From Hominimerdicola alba (lineage in GTDB: Bacteria; Bacillota; Clostridia; Oscillospirales; Ruminococcaceae): DNA of 64,000 nt. The DNA lies in contig NZ_FOAT01000001.1 of assembly GCF_900109655.1 (NCBI RefSeq), positions 248,001 to 312,000 of the forward strand, read 5' to 3'. How positions within the stretch are numbered: position 1 is the stretch's first letter; the number at the start of each line of letters is the position of its first letter. Shown piece by piece: positions 44,378-53,094 of this stretch. The notes beneath the pieces were generated by a model that saw only the letters and a list, made by a program, of their open reading frames with translations, was not told the DNA's origin and did no database searches. The position numbers and the translations under genes were made by a program.

Positions 44378-46012
44378 ATGATACTTTTGATAGATAATTA
44401 CGACAGTTTCACATACAATCTTTATCAGGCTATCGGTGTACTTAACCCCGATATCAAGGTAGTACGAAACGATGAGATAACCATCGAGGAGATCGAAAAG
44501 CTCGACCCTCAGGCGCTGGTAGTATCTCCCGGCCCCTGCTATCCCAAGGACGCAGGTATCTCCGTTGAAGCTATAAGACATTTCAGCGGAAAGCTCCCTA
44601 TCTTCGGAGTATGCCTGGGTCATCAGTCCATAGCCGAAGCTTTCGGAGGACACATAATCCATGCAGCTGAACAGATGCACGGCAAGCAGACTTCCATAGA
44701 TATCGACAACGATCAGCCCATATTCAAGGGTCTGAAAAACAAGGTGGATGCGGCAAGATATCACTCACTGATAGTTGAGAAAGAAACTCTCCCCGACTGT
44801 CTTGAAGTTATCGGTACAGATGACAGAGGTCAGATAATGGCACTGAAACACCGCGAGCACCCTACCTACGGCGTACAGTTCCATCCCGAGAGCATACTCA
44901 CTGAATACGGCTCTGCTATAATCGCAAACTTCCTTAGGATAGCAGGCATCGAAGTTTCAGGTCCTCAGGTAAACGTTCTTCCCGATTCCGAAAGAACAGA
45001 ACTGAAGTCTTACATTTCTAAAGTTGTTGACGGTCAGCACCTTACCCGCGAGGAAGCAAGAGATGCTATCGACATAATCATGGGCGACCGTGCTACAAAC
45101 GCACAGACAGCCGCTCTGCTGACTGCCATGAGAATGAACGTTGAGACTATCGACGAGATAACAGGCTGTGCTCAGGGTATGAGAGACAAGATGGCTAAAG
45201 TTCCTCACAACAGCGAAGTACTTGAAATAGTTGGTACAGGCGGAGACCTGGCACAGAGCTTCAATATCTCCACTACTTCTTCCTTGGTGGTATCTGCCTG
45301 CGGTCAGGCTGTGGCAAAGCACGGCAACAGAAGCGTTTCTTCAAGAAGCGGCGCGGCTGATGTGCTGGAAGCTCTCGGCGTAAAGATAGCTTCAACTCCC
45401 GAAAAGGCTGCTGCCTGCATAGATGAAGTTGGCGTATGCTTCCTGTTTGCTCAGAGCTATCACAAGGCTATGAGATTCGTGGGACCTGTAAGAGCACAGA
45501 GCGGTATCAGAACAGTCTTCAATATCCTCGGACCTCTTGCAAACCCCGCAAATGCTGAGTACAACGTTATCGGTGTTTACGAGGAAAGACTTATCGACAT
45601 CGTTGCAAACGTTCTGAAAAATCTGGGTGTTAAGCACTCCATGGTTGTTTACGGCAGTGACGGACTTGATGAGATATCAATATCGGCACCCACATATTTC
45701 GCTGAGATAGACAACGGTCAGATAAACAGGTTCACACTTTCACCTGAGGATGTTGGTCTGACAACTGCTAAGAAATCAGAGATCGTTGGCGGTGACGCAC
45801 TGGAGAATGCTTCCATCACACTGGGCATACTCAAGGGCGAGATACAGGGCGCTAAGAGAGATATCGTACTGTTCAATTCGGGCGCTGCGCTTTATGCCTG
45901 CGGCAAGGCAAACAACATCGAAGCAGGTGTTAGAATGGCACGCGAAGCCATCGACAGCGGTGCGGCACTGGCACAGCTGAACAAGCTGATCGAGTTTACA
46001 AACAGAGGATAA
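44378..46012 (+). CDS. trpGD: TrpG-TrpD fusion: anthranilate synthase glutaminase and anthranilate phosphoribosyltransferase
   Basis: 544 residues with two domains. TrpG (about 1-190) has the class I amidotransferase triad: GVCLGHQSIAEAFGG with nucleophile Cys, and HPES with His/Glu near 168-171. TrpD (about 205-544) has VGTGGDLAQSFNISTTSS (about 285-302) and KHGNRSVSSRSGAADVLEALG in parts, for PRPP and anthranilate. The fusion resembles that of E. coli; in many Firmicutes the genes are separate. It lies 18 bases after trpE. Confidence 0.96.
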   Translation: MILLIDNYDSFTYNLYQAIGVLNPDIKVVRNDEITIEEIEKLDPQALVVSPGPCYPKDAGISVEAIRHFSGKLPIFGVCLGHQSIAEAFGGHIIHAAEQMHGKQTSIDIDNDQPIFKGLKNKVDAARYHSLIVEKETLPDCLEVIGTDDRGQIMALKHREHPTYGVQFHPESILTEYGSAIIANFLRIAGIEVSGPQVNVLPDSERTELKSYISKVVDGQHLTREEARDAIDIIMGDRATNAQTAALLTAMRMNVETIDEITGCAQGMRDKMAKVPHNSEVLEIVGTGGDLAQSFNISTTSSLVVSACGQAVAKHGNRSVSSRSGAADVLEALGVKIASTPEKAAACIDEVGVCFLFAQSYHKAMRFVGPVRAQSGIRTVFNILGPLANPANAEYNVIGVYEERLIDIVANVLKNLGVKHSMVVYGSDGLDEISISAPTYFAEIDNGQINRFTLSPEDVGLTTAKKSEIVGGDALENASITLGILKGEIQGAKRDIVLFNSGAALYACGKANNIEAGVRMAREAIDSGAALAQLNKLIEFTNRG

Positions 46013-46016
46013 ATAT

Positions 46017-46805
46017 ATGATACTTGATGATATAGTTGCTCAGCGCAGGATACAGCTGAGACACGAAATGGAGCGCTGCTCCCTGAACAAGATGCGCCGC
46101 AGAGCTGAGATACAGCTTACGGAGCGCACTCCCCTTTCGCTGGAAAAGGCTTTGAAAAAGGATACGCTTTCATGCATATGCGAAGTGAAAAAAGCTTCAC
46201 CCTCAAAGGGTCTGATAAGAGAGGATTTCCGTCCTGTGGACTTTGCAAAAGAGTACGAAGCGGCGGGTGCCAATGCAATAAGCTGTCTTACAGAAGAGCA
46301 TTATTTTCAGGGCAGTTCACAGTATCTTGCAGATATACGCAAGGCTGTGAATATCCCGATACTTCGCAAAGATTTCATATTCGATGAATACCAGATATTT
46401 GAAGCTGCGGCACTGGGCGCGGATGCAGTACTGCTTATTGCGGCTGTACTTTACGAACAGGATTTTGAAAGGCTGTTCAAGCTGGCTAAGACACTGGGAC
46501 TCAGCGTACTGGGTGAGATGCACACAGTGGAAGAGATGCAGTGCTACGCTCTTGACCGCGAGGGCATGGTCATCGGTGTTAACAACCGAAATCTAAAGAC
46601 TTTTGAAGTCGATCTTGCGACAGCTTCAAAACTGAGACCCTACGCTCCCGACGGTGCCGTGTTCGTGTCCGAGAGCGGCATAAACACCAACGCAGATATG
46701 AAAGCTGTACGAGAGGGCGGAGCTGATGCAGTGCTGATAGGCGAAACACTCATGAGAGCAGAAAGCATCACCGATAAGCTTCACGAACTGCGAGAGGGCG
46801 TATGA
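46017..46805 (+). CDS. trpC: indole-3-glycerol phosphate synthase
   Basis: TIM barrel of 262 residues, closing the indole ring. N-terminal MILDDIVAQRRIQLR; CEVKKASPSKGLI (about 53-65, catalytic Lys), LRKDFIFDEYQI (about 116-127), GVNNRNLKTFEVDL (about 184-197) and SESGI. It is not fused to TrpF. Its last four bases overlap the next gene. Confidence 0.96.
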   Translation: MILDDIVAQRRIQLRHEMERCSLNKMRRRAEIQLTERTPLSLEKALKKDTLSCICEVKKASPSKGLIREDFRPVDFAKEYEAAGANAISCLTEEHYFQGSSQYLADIRKAVNIPILRKDFIFDEYQIFEAAALGADAVLLIAAVLYEQDFERLFKLAKTLGLSVLGEMHTVEEMQCYALDREGMVIGVNNRNLKTFEVDLATASKLRPYAPDGAVFVSESGINTNADMKAVREGGADAVLIGETLMRAESITDKLHELREGV

Positions 46806-47167
46806 TGATACCAAAGGATACGAAAGTATACGACCACATACCGGACGACACAGAGATGATACGAAACGATACCAAAAAATGCAATGACATCGGCGAGGTA
46901 CGAAAAGAGATCGACCGCATCGATGATATGATAGTGAATCTGATAGCCGAGCGCGGACAGTACGTCAGGCAGGCGGCAGGCTTCAAGAAGAACAGCGATG
47001 ATGTTAAAGCTCCCGACAGAGTAGAAAAGGTCATCGCGGGCGTCAGGGAAAAGGCTGAAAACTGCGGCGGAGACCCCGATATAACGGAAGCGGTATACCG
47101 CACGATGATAAGCTGTTTCATAGACGCTGAAACAATAGAGTTCAACAGTAAGAAAGAGGGTAAATAA
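46802..47167 (+). CDS. AroQ/PchB-type chorismate mutase-like protein within the trp operon
   Basis: 121 residues. From about residue 29 the sequence fits the all-helical AroQ fold, closest in feel to isochorismate-pyruvate lyase PchB: EVRKEIDRIDDMIVNLIAERGQYV (given in part: EVRKEIDRIDDMIVNLIAER), AAGFKK, DRVEKVIAGVREKA and AVYRTMISCFIDAE. It may convert chorismate to prephenate, act as a PchB-like lyase, or regulate. The first 28 residues are an Asp/Thr-rich extension coded by repeated GATACSAAA. It overlaps trpC by four bases and abuts trpB, the place where trpF usually lies. Confidence 0.8.
   Translation: MMIPKDTKVYDHIPDDTEMIRNDTKKCNDIGEVRKEIDRIDDMIVNLIAERGQYVRQAAGFKKNSDDVKAPDRVEKVIAGVREKAENCGGDPDITEAVYRTMISCFIDAETIEFNSKKEGK
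46807..46876 (+). repeat. four copies of GATAC(C/G)AAA in two pairs
   Basis: Copies at 46807, 46817, 46858 and 46868; within each pair the copies are ten bases apart. They lie at the 5' end of the chorismate mutase-like gene and code its low-complexity extension. Confidence 0.75.
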
Positions 47168-48358
47168 ATGGAAAAGATAGGACGCTTCGGTGATTTCGGC
47201 GGACAGTATATCCCCGAAACAGTCATGACAGCAGTTCATGAACTGGAAGCCGCTTACGACAAATACAAGGACGATCCCGAGTTCAACAGAGAGCTGCGCG
47301 AGCTTTACCGCGATTACGCAAACAGACCTTCAATGCTTTATTATGCTGAGAAGATGACAAAAGATCTGGGCGGCGCTAAGGTGTATATCAAGAGAGAGGA
47401 TCTCAACCACACAGGCGCACACAAGATAAACAATGTTCTGGGTCAGCTGCTGCTTGCAAAGAAGATGGGCAAAAAGCGTATCATCGCTGAGACTGGTGCA
47501 GGTCAGCACGGTGTTGCTACCGCTACCGTATGCGCACTGATGGGCCTTGAATGTGAAGTATACATGGGCTCCACCGATATGGAAAGACAGTCCCTGAACG
47601 TTTACAGAATGAACCTGCTGGGCGCTAAGGTAACAGGAGTTGACAGCGGCACAGCTACACTGAAAGATGCGATAAATGAAGCTTTCCGCGACTGGTGCTC
47701 AAACATCGACACCACATTCTACTGCATAGGTTCGGTTATGGGACCTCACCCCTACCCCACTATGGTGCGTGATTTCCAGAAGATCATCAGCGAAGAGATC
47801 AAGGCGCAGATGCTGGAAAAAGAGGGCAGACTTCCCGATGCTGTTGTTGCCTGCGTAGGCGGCGGCTCAAACGCTATGGGTGCTTTCTATGATTTCATCG
47901 GCGATAAGGGTGTAAGACTCATCGGTGCAGAAGCTGCGGGCAGAGGTGTTGATACTCCCGAACACGCAGCTACCATCGCAAAGGGCGACCTGGGCATCTT
48001 CCACGGTATGAAGTCACTGTTCTTACAGAACGAGTACGGTCAGATAGATGAAGTTTATTCTATCTCCGCAGGACTTGACTACCCCGGCATAGGTCCCGAG
48101 CACGCATATCTCCACTCCATCGGCAGAGCTGATTATTTCAGCATAACCGACGAGGAAGCTGTTCAGGCTTTTGAATACCTTTCAAAAACCGAGGGCGTTA
48201 TCCCTGCAATAGAATCAGCACACGCTGTTGCTGCTGCTATGAAAGTTATTCCCCAGATGAGCAAAGATCAGATAGTTGTTATAAACCTGTCGGGCAGAGG
48301 CGACAAGGACGTTTATTCCATAGCTAGATACAGAGGAGTTGAGTTAGATGAAAAATAG
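47168..48358 (+). CDS. trpB: tryptophan synthase beta chain
   Basis: PLP enzyme of 396 residues. [16 protein letters not shown] at the start; PLP lysine in [15 protein letters not shown] (about 79-93), [17 protein letters not shown] (about 113-129), and GGGSNAMG (about 235-242) binding PLP phosphate are all present. TrpB1-type length. Its end overlaps trpA by 11 bases. Confidence 0.97.
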   Translation: MEKIGRFGDFGGQYIPETVMTAVHELEAAYDKYKDDPEFNRELRELYRDYANRPSMLYYAEKMTKDLGGAKVYIKREDLNHTGAHKINNVLGQLLLAKKMGKKRIIAETGAGQHGVATATVCALMGLECEVYMGSTDMERQSLNVYRMNLLGAKVTGVDSGTATLKDAINEAFRDWCSNIDTTFYCIGSVMGPHPYPTMVRDFQKIISEEIKAQMLEKEGRLPDAVVACVGGGSNAMGAFYDFIGDKGVRLIGAEAAGRGVDTPEHAATIAKGDLGIFHGMKSLFLQNEYGQIDEVYSISAGLDYPGIGPEHAYLHSIGRADYFSITDEEAVQAFEYLSKTEGVIPAIESAHAVAAAMKVIPQMSKDQIVVINLSGRGDKDVYSIARYRGVELDEK

Positions 48359-49139
48359 GATAGACGCTTGCTTTGAAGACCTCAAAGCTCAGGGTAAAAA
48401 AGCACTTGTTACTTTCATTACTGCGGGCGACCCCGACCTTGCAACTACCGAAAAACTTGTGCTTGAAATGTTCGATAAGGGCGCAGATATCGTTGAGATC
48501 GGCGTACCTTTCTCAGACCCCATCGCTGAGGGCGGCACTATCCAGCGTGCTTCCCTGAGATCACTGAAACACAACACAAACCTCGACCAGATATTCGAGC
48601 TTGTAAGCAGGCTCCGCGATAATACCGAGAAGCCCATACTTCTGATGATGTACCTGAACACCGTATTCCGCTACGGTACAGAGAAGTTCTTCAATAACTG
48701 CAAGAACGTTCAGATAGACGGCGTTATCATCCCCGATATGCCTTTCGAGGAGCGTGACGAAGTAAAGGAATACTCCGAAAAGACAGGCGTAAGAAGCATT
48801 TATCTCGTTGCACCTACATCCAAAGAGCGTGTGAAGATGATAGCTGAAGAAAGCAAGGGCTTCCTTTATATAGTATCCTCCCTTGGCGTTACAGGTACAC
48901 GTAATGAGTTCAGCACGAATTTCGATGAACTGCTGGCTCCCCTAAAAGAAGGCAACTACTGCCCTGCCTGCATCGGTTTCGGTATATCCAACGGCGAGCA
49001 GGCTCGTAAGATGGCAGACTATTGCGACGGCTGTATCATCGGTTCTGCGATAGTTAATATCGTGGAGAAATATGGTGCAGATAGCGTTGAGCCTGTGGGT
49101 GAATTTATTGAGAGCGTAAGAACAGCACTGGACGCTTAA
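48348..49139 (+). CDS. trpA: tryptophan synthase alpha chain
   Basis: 263-residue TIM barrel that splits indole-glycerol phosphate. [15 protein letters not shown] (about 21-35), [19 protein letters not shown] (catalytic Glu near 50 and Asp near 61), and GFGISNGEQ (about 212-220) are intact. Last gene of the trp operon before a terminator 90 bases on. Confidence 0.97.
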   Translation: MKNRIDACFEDLKAQGKKALVTFITAGDPDLATTEKLVLEMFDKGADIVEIGVPFSDPIAEGGTIQRASLRSLKHNTNLDQIFELVSRLRDNTEKPILLMMYLNTVFRYGTEKFFNNCKNVQIDGVIIPDMPFEERDEVKEYSEKTGVRSIYLVAPTSKERVKMIAEESKGFLYIVSSLGVTGTRNEFSTNFDELLAPLKEGNYCPACIGFGISNGEQARKMADYCDGCIIGSAIVNIVEKYGADSVEPVGEFIESVRTALDA

Positions 49140-49227
49140 CTGCCAAGGAAGGGAGCTTTATCTGATTAGCGCAAAAGATGTAATCTATCCATACCAAAAT
49201 TATTGATACAGACGATACAGCGGATCA

Positions 49228-49258
49228 ACAGCCACATCTTCGGGTGTGGCTGTTTTAT
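49228..49258 (+). terminator. terminator of the trp operon
   Basis: Nine-bp stem ACAGCCACA/TGTGGCTGT (49228-49236 with 49245-49253), loop TCTTCGGG, then TTTT. Confidence 0.9.
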
Positions 49259-49403
49259 GATTATGATCACCGGCATCAATTAATTTTAACCAAAGATGAA
49301 GTGCGTAAATTTTTTCACATGAAGTATATTGTGTAATATATATTGTAGTGATTGGGTAATTAAATAAGATTAAGTATATAATCATAAATCGTGTGTTAAT
49401 TTA

Positions 49404-49432
49404 TTGACATTCAAAATTATACATGATATAAC
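49404..49432 (+). promoter_or_regulatory. strong sigma-A promoter of a short transcript
   Basis: Perfect TTGACA, 17-base spacer, TATAAC. It directs transcription to the hairpin at 49519-49559, about 120 bases away. Confidence 0.75.
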
Positions 49433-49437
49433 AATTC

Positions 49438-49565
49438 CTGCGTGTTATTATTGTGAGTAATTCGCCTTGCCATGACGGCATGATAATTTATTTAGACAGG
49501 AGGATTAAAATGAATCACAAAAAATCATAACCACCACTTTAGTGGTGGTTATGATTTTTCACTAA
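49438..49565 (+). ncRNA. putative short RNA or leader with a six-codon frame
   Basis: From the promoter a transcript of about 125 bases would form a small hairpin near 49466-49483 (CCATG-ACGG-CATG), carry a strong AGGAGG site at 49498-49503, an ATG at 49510 encoding only MNHKKS-stop (49510-49530), and end in an excellent terminator (49519-49559 plus T run). Because the terminator starts inside the coding codons, it could be an attenuator remnant, a small RNA, or the 5' end of a deleted gene. Confidence 0.45.
49519..49560. terminator. bidirectional terminator with 18-bp stem
   Basis: Near-perfect stem AAAATCATAACCACCACT with its complement and a tiny loop, with A run/T run on either side. It ends the short plus transcript and, on the minus strand, contains the stop codon of the cell-wall-binding-repeat gene (49549-49551). 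Confidence 0.9.
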
Positions 49566-51810
49566 CAGCCGCACCGTCTGTGCCAATTGTTATGCCATCG
49601 ATAACAGTATCAGTCACAAGTATGCCCTGCCAGTCGAAGTAATACTGTTTACCATCTATCTCCTGCCAGCCTGTTGCTACTACGCCGCCTTTGAGATTAT
49701 AGTACTTTTCTCCGCTCCATGTAAGCCAGCCCTCGGTAACATAACCGTTCTCACCGAGATTATACATTTCAGTGCCGACTGTAATGGGACCTCTCAGCAT
49801 AACGCCGTGTTCAAGATAGTAACGTTTGTCCTCGATGGTCGTCCAGCCCTCCTGCAAAGTGTCGTCATCGCCAAAGTAAAACTCAGTGCCGTTCAGAGTT
49901 TTCCAACCCTTATACGCTTTACCATCACTGCCGAAATAATAGATCTTACCGTTCTCGACAGTAACCCACTTGTTTTCTTCAATGCCGTTCCTACTGAGAT
50001 AGTAGATGTTGCCGTCGTCGTTATAAACACCGATATGCATAACGCCTTCATCATTGAAGAAATAGCGTTTGCCGTCTATATCCGTCCAGCCGATAGCTGC
50101 ATTTCCATTCTCATCGAAATAATAAGTCTTATTGCCCTCTGTGTGGAAACTCTCGGTCAGCCATTCTTCGCCGCCCTTTTTGTACTTTATCTGACCATCA
50201 AGTTTCACAATACCATCAGAAAGCACACCATCAGAGGAGAAAACATAGTTTTCTTCATTGCCACTAAATTCTCCTGTACAGGCGGCACCAGTCTCACCAA
50301 AGTAATAACGCTTACCATCTATAGTTGCCCATCCCAATGACTTCTTACCTGTTTCTTCATCGAAATGGAAACGGTAATCACCCACAGTTATCCAGCCGTA
50401 AGCAATGGAGTTATCACTGTAGAAATAGTAATTTCCAAGAACATCACTTCCGAATTTGTCATAGACATCTTTCTGGAATTTTTCTATTGTATCATCTCTA
50501 TACTTATCGTCAAGTTCATTTATTCTTGCTATCTCATCGTAAGTGAGAGAAGCCCTCTTTTCATCGGATAGCTTTCCAAACTTATGTATATCCGACATAT
50601 CTTTCTTGAAAAGCTTGACTTCTGCGGCATCGCTGCCGATAGAAGCCCAGCCGTAAGCAGCGTCGTGAGTTTTGGGATAAAAGTAGTATTTCAACATTAT
50701 AGGTTCAAGGGTAATAGGATTTGTATCCCCGCTCGCCAGCTCTGTCCAACCACTTGCAACAACGCCGCCGCGTCCGAAATAATATCTTGAACCGTTTATC
50801 TTCTGCCAGCCCGAACGCATCTTAAATTCATCGTCAAAATAGAAGTAATCTTCGCCAATCTTGTTGAAGCCCTTTGCCGCCTCGCCTTTTTCGGAGAAAT
50901 AATACTTGTTGTTTTTCTCCTCATACCAGCCAACCGTCATTACTCCATCGGAAGAGAAATGGTATGTCTTGCCGTCGATTTTTTTCCAGCTTTTGACCAT
51001 CTCACCGCGTGTATCGAAATAATAAGTCTTGCCATCGATCTTACAAAAGCCCATAACACAAGCTCCTGTTTCATCATCGGCATAAAAATATTTTCCGTCT
51101 TTTTTTATCCAGCCGTGATGAAGAACACCGTCTTCATTGAAAAGATAGCGCTTGCCATCGATGACTTTCCAGTCGGTAGCCATTTTGCCTTCTGCATCAA
51201 AATAGTATACTTTACCTTCTATCTCATAGAAGCCCACAGCCATCTTACCGTCGTTCTTGAAATAATACTGAACACCGCCGACATTTACCCAGCCGCGGCG
51301 CTGTCTGCCGTTTTCATCAAAGTAAGAATTCCCCGTCATACCGGATCCGGGAAAACCGTGATCATCAAAGTAGTACTCATTACCGTTTATATCCACAAGG
51401 CCTGTTCTGAAAACACCTGATTCGGTGGAAAGGTAATACTTTTCACCGTCGATCTCGACAGTGCCACGCTGAATCACGCCGTCTTCACCCAGATAGTAAG
51501 TATCACCACGAAAATCATGCCAGCCGGGAGGAAGTATGATACCATCGTCATCAAAAAGATAACAGGTGTTGTCGATTATCTGGTAGCCTGTTACGCGATC
51601 GTTGGTCTCAGGAGAGATATAGTAAGTTCCCTCGGAATGGGTGTGCCAACCCACAGAATAATAAGACTGATAAATAAGATGTCCTGAAAAAACAACGCCA
51701 ACTGCCGCTGTGCAGATCAGTGCCGAAACCATATTAGCGGCACTTCTGCGCTGTGCTATTACACGTGTCTTATCACGCACATATCCCTTTTCCAAGCCTT
51801 TGGTACTCAT
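49549..51810 (-). CDS. signal-anchored protein made of cell-wall-binding (choline-binding-type) repeats
   Basis: 753 residues. A basic cytoplasmic stretch (1-26) with an uncleaved-looking hydrophobic helix (about 27-48) is followed only by about thirty repeats of around 20 residues (pattern GW-x-x-I-D/N-G-K-x-Y-Y-F-D/N-x-x-G-x-M/A). Such repeats bind choline or glucan in wall polymers of pneumococci and oral streptococci, and occur in clostridial toxins. One less repetitive part lies at about 355-450 (GWTELASGDT, FKKDMSDIHKFGKLSDEKRAS). No catalytic domain is visible. Possible surface scaffold or adhesin. Its own promoter and terminator flank it. Confidence 0.85.
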   Translation of the reverse strand: MSTKGLEKGYVRDKTRVIAQRRSAANMVSALICTAAVGVVFSGHLIYQSYYSVGWHTHSEGTYYISPETNDRVTGYQIIDNTCYLFDDDGIILPPGWHDFRGDTYYLGEDGVIQRGTVEIDGEKYYLSTESGVFRTGLVDINGNEYYFDDHGFPGSGMTGNSYFDENGRQRRGWVNVGGVQYYFKNDGKMAVGFYEIEGKVYYFDAEGKMATDWKVIDGKRYLFNEDGVLHHGWIKKDGKYFYADDETGACVMGFCKIDGKTYYFDTRGEMVKSWKKIDGKTYHFSSDGVMTVGWYEEKNNKYYFSEKGEAAKGFNKIGEDYFYFDDEFKMRSGWQKINGSRYYFGRGGVVASGWTELASGDTNPITLEPIMLKYYFYPKTHDAAYGWASIGSDAAEVKLFKKDMSDIHKFGKLSDEKRASLTYDEIARINELDDKYRDDTIEKFQKDVYDKFGSDVLGNYYFYSDNSIAYGWITVGDYRFHFDEETGKKSLGWATIDGKRYYFGETGAACTGEFSGNEENYVFSSDGVLSDGIVKLDGQIKYKKGGEEWLTESFHTEGNKTYYFDENGNAAIGWTDIDGKRYFFNDEGVMHIGVYNDDGNIYYLSRNGIEENKWVTVENGKIYYFGSDGKAYKGWKTLNGTEFYFGDDDTLQEGWTTIEDKRYYLEHGVMLRGPITVGTEMYNLGENGYVTEGWLTWSGEKYYNLKGGVVATGWQEIDGKQYYFDWQGILVTDTVIDGITIGTDGAAVSEKS

Positions 51811-51846
51811 TCGGAATTATCCCTTTCCTAAAGAATTCACTTAGTT

Positions 51847-51875
51847 AGTATACCACATTCGAGCTTTGTTTGCAA
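51847..51875 (-). promoter_or_regulatory. sigma-A promoter of the cell-wall-binding-repeat gene
   Basis: Minus strand TTGCAA, 17-base spacer, TATACT. Confidence 0.75.
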
Positions 51876-51908
51876 CCGTTTTTACCAAATCTTCACCTGA
51901 TTTTCAGA

Positions 51909-51942
51909 TAAGAAAAGTCGGAGAAAGCAATTTCTCCGACTT
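51909..51942 (-). terminator. terminator after the nitroreductase gene
   Basis: Minus-strand 12-bp stem AAGTCGGAGAAA with its complement (51915-51926 with 51931-51942), TTGC loop, then TTTTCTT. Confidence 0.9.
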
Positions 51943-51961
51943 ATAGAAAGCAAGTATAGAC

Positions 51962-52495
51962 TCAGAATATTTTAGCAATATCAGAAAACTCACGACGTCT
52001 TGGTTTTTTAGGCTCTTCATCAGCATAGCCAAGTGCGAGCACAGCACCGATCTCCTCATTTTCGGGGATATTTAGCGCAGTACGAAGCTTTTCTCCATCG
52101 CGGATACCCATAACAAGCGTATCAAGACCAAGCTCTTTTGCTTTGAGCATGAACAGCATATTCTGTAAACCGAGGTCATAACAGCCCCAGCCGTTGCCAA
52201 GCTCGTTGATAGCCTGACCATTGTCATCAAAGCCAACGTTGTTCTTTTCGTAGGCTGTAACTATCAATGCGGCGTTCATGCACCTCTGCTCGTTGAACGA
52301 AGGAAAGCAGGTAGTCCTGAGCTCCTCGCGCTTATCTTTAGAAAGTACACAGTAGTACTTCGATGTCTGCTGATTTTTCCATGAGGGTGCTTCCTGAGCA
52401 GCTCTGATTATCTCCTCTACCTGTTCACGGGTAACTTCCCTGTCAGCGTACTTGCGCACGCTTCTTCTTGATCCTATAAGGGTCTGAAATTCCAT
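51962..52495 (-). CDS. nitroreductase-family FMN protein
   Basis: 177 residues from ATG 52495 (AAAGGAGTG site; an upstream ATG at 52516 is less likely). The N-terminal SRRSVRKYADREVTREQVEEII (SRRSVRKYAD shown) binds FMN phosphate, and APSWKNQQTSKYYCV and GLDTLVMGIRDGEKLR are typical of the nitroreductase fold. C-terminal ALGYADEEPKKPRR follows the usual form. Substrate unknown. It follows the lipoprotein gene by 13 bases. Confidence 0.9.
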   Translation of the reverse strand: MEFQTLIGSRRSVRKYADREVTREQVEEIIRAAQEAPSWKNQQTSKYYCVLSKDKREELRTTCFPSFNEQRCMNAALIVTAYEKNNVGFDDNGQAINELGNGWGCYDLGLQNMLFMLKAKELGLDTLVMGIRDGEKLRTALNIPENEEIGAVLALGYADEEPKKPRRREFSDIAKIF

Positions 52496-52508
52496 GATGT
52501 ACACTCCT

Positions 52509-52976
52509 TTATTCAAACAGTTTTCTCACCTTTTCGGTGTAAGCTTCATCTATCTCATACAAATAACTCGAATATGGCTGTATCACAGGGATAACAATAA
52601 TATCAGTACCTGTAACACCAAGATAGTCAAGTATCGCTTTTGCTTCATCTATCTCCAGTGCTTTTTCAGAAAGAGCAGCTATCTCTTCATCGGTTTTATT
52701 ACGATTAGTGCCGCTCATCAGACCGCACAGATAACTATCCTGCGACATCTGCCAGACATATACCTCTATCCCCTTAAAATTGCTGAGTTCAAAATACTCG
52801 GGGTACTTTTCCCTGAGCAGAGCTGTATCCACAGTACTTTGAGTATCTTCCTCAGATGTCGTTTCAGAAGATGTCACAGTTTCGGACGATGTACTGTCAG
52901 GTGTTTTCGCGCTAATCCCGCAGGATGACAGCAACATGACACCAAGCAGTGCCAACGCAATGATCTTTTTACACAC
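52509..52976 (-). CDS. small lipoprotein of unknown function
   Basis: 155 residues starting at GTG 52976 (AGGTG ahead). Signal peptide with lipobox MLLSSC (Cys at about 19), Ser/Thr/Glu-rich linker (about 24-50), then a soluble domain. No family recognised; within it LREKYPEYFELSNFKGIEVYVWQMS and LDYLGVTGTDIIVIPVIQPYSSYLYEID are hydrophobic core stretches given in part. The neighbouring nitroreductase may be functionally linked. Confidence 0.75.
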   Translation of the reverse strand: MCKKIIALALLGVMLLSSCGISAKTPDSTSSETVTSSETTSEEDTQSTVDTALLREKYPEYFELSNFKGIEVYVWQMSQDSYLCGLMSGTNRNKTDEEIAALSEKALEIDEAKAILDYLGVTGTDIIVIPVIQPYSSYLYEIDEAYTEKVRKLFE

Positions 52977-53016
52977 AGTATCACCTCATATTTCAAGTAC
53001 ATTAAGCTTGATATCT

Positions 53017-53045
53017 ATTATACACCAAAACCGCCGGTTTTGCAA
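53017..53045 (-). promoter_or_regulatory. sigma-A promoter of the lipoprotein/nitroreductase operon with internal dyad
   Basis: Minus strand TTGCAA, 17-base spacer, TATAAT. The spacer contains inverted repeat AAAACC-GCC-GGTTTT (53027-53041), placed as for a repressor or MerR-type activator. Confidence 0.75.
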
Positions 53046-53057
53046 GACCTTCCAAAC

Positions 53058-53085
53058 AAAAAACGGACAGCCCGCAGACTGTCCG
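53058..53085 (-). terminator. terminator of the activase/dehydratase-like operon
   Basis: Minus-strand stem CGGACAG/CTGTCCG (53064-53070 with 53079-53085), then TTTTTTG. Confidence 0.9.
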
Positions 53086-53094
53086 AAATATACT

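Noticed and set aside
49466-49483. Guanidine-II-type hairpin with ACGG loop in the 49.4 kb transcript
   Set aside because: The riboswitch class needs two such hairpins; only one four-bp stem was found, and no transporter follows.
49549-51810. CRISPR-like tandem repeats
   Set aside because: The regular repeats are in-frame coding repeats of a cell-wall-binding protein, without conserved DNA repeats and spacers of fixed length.
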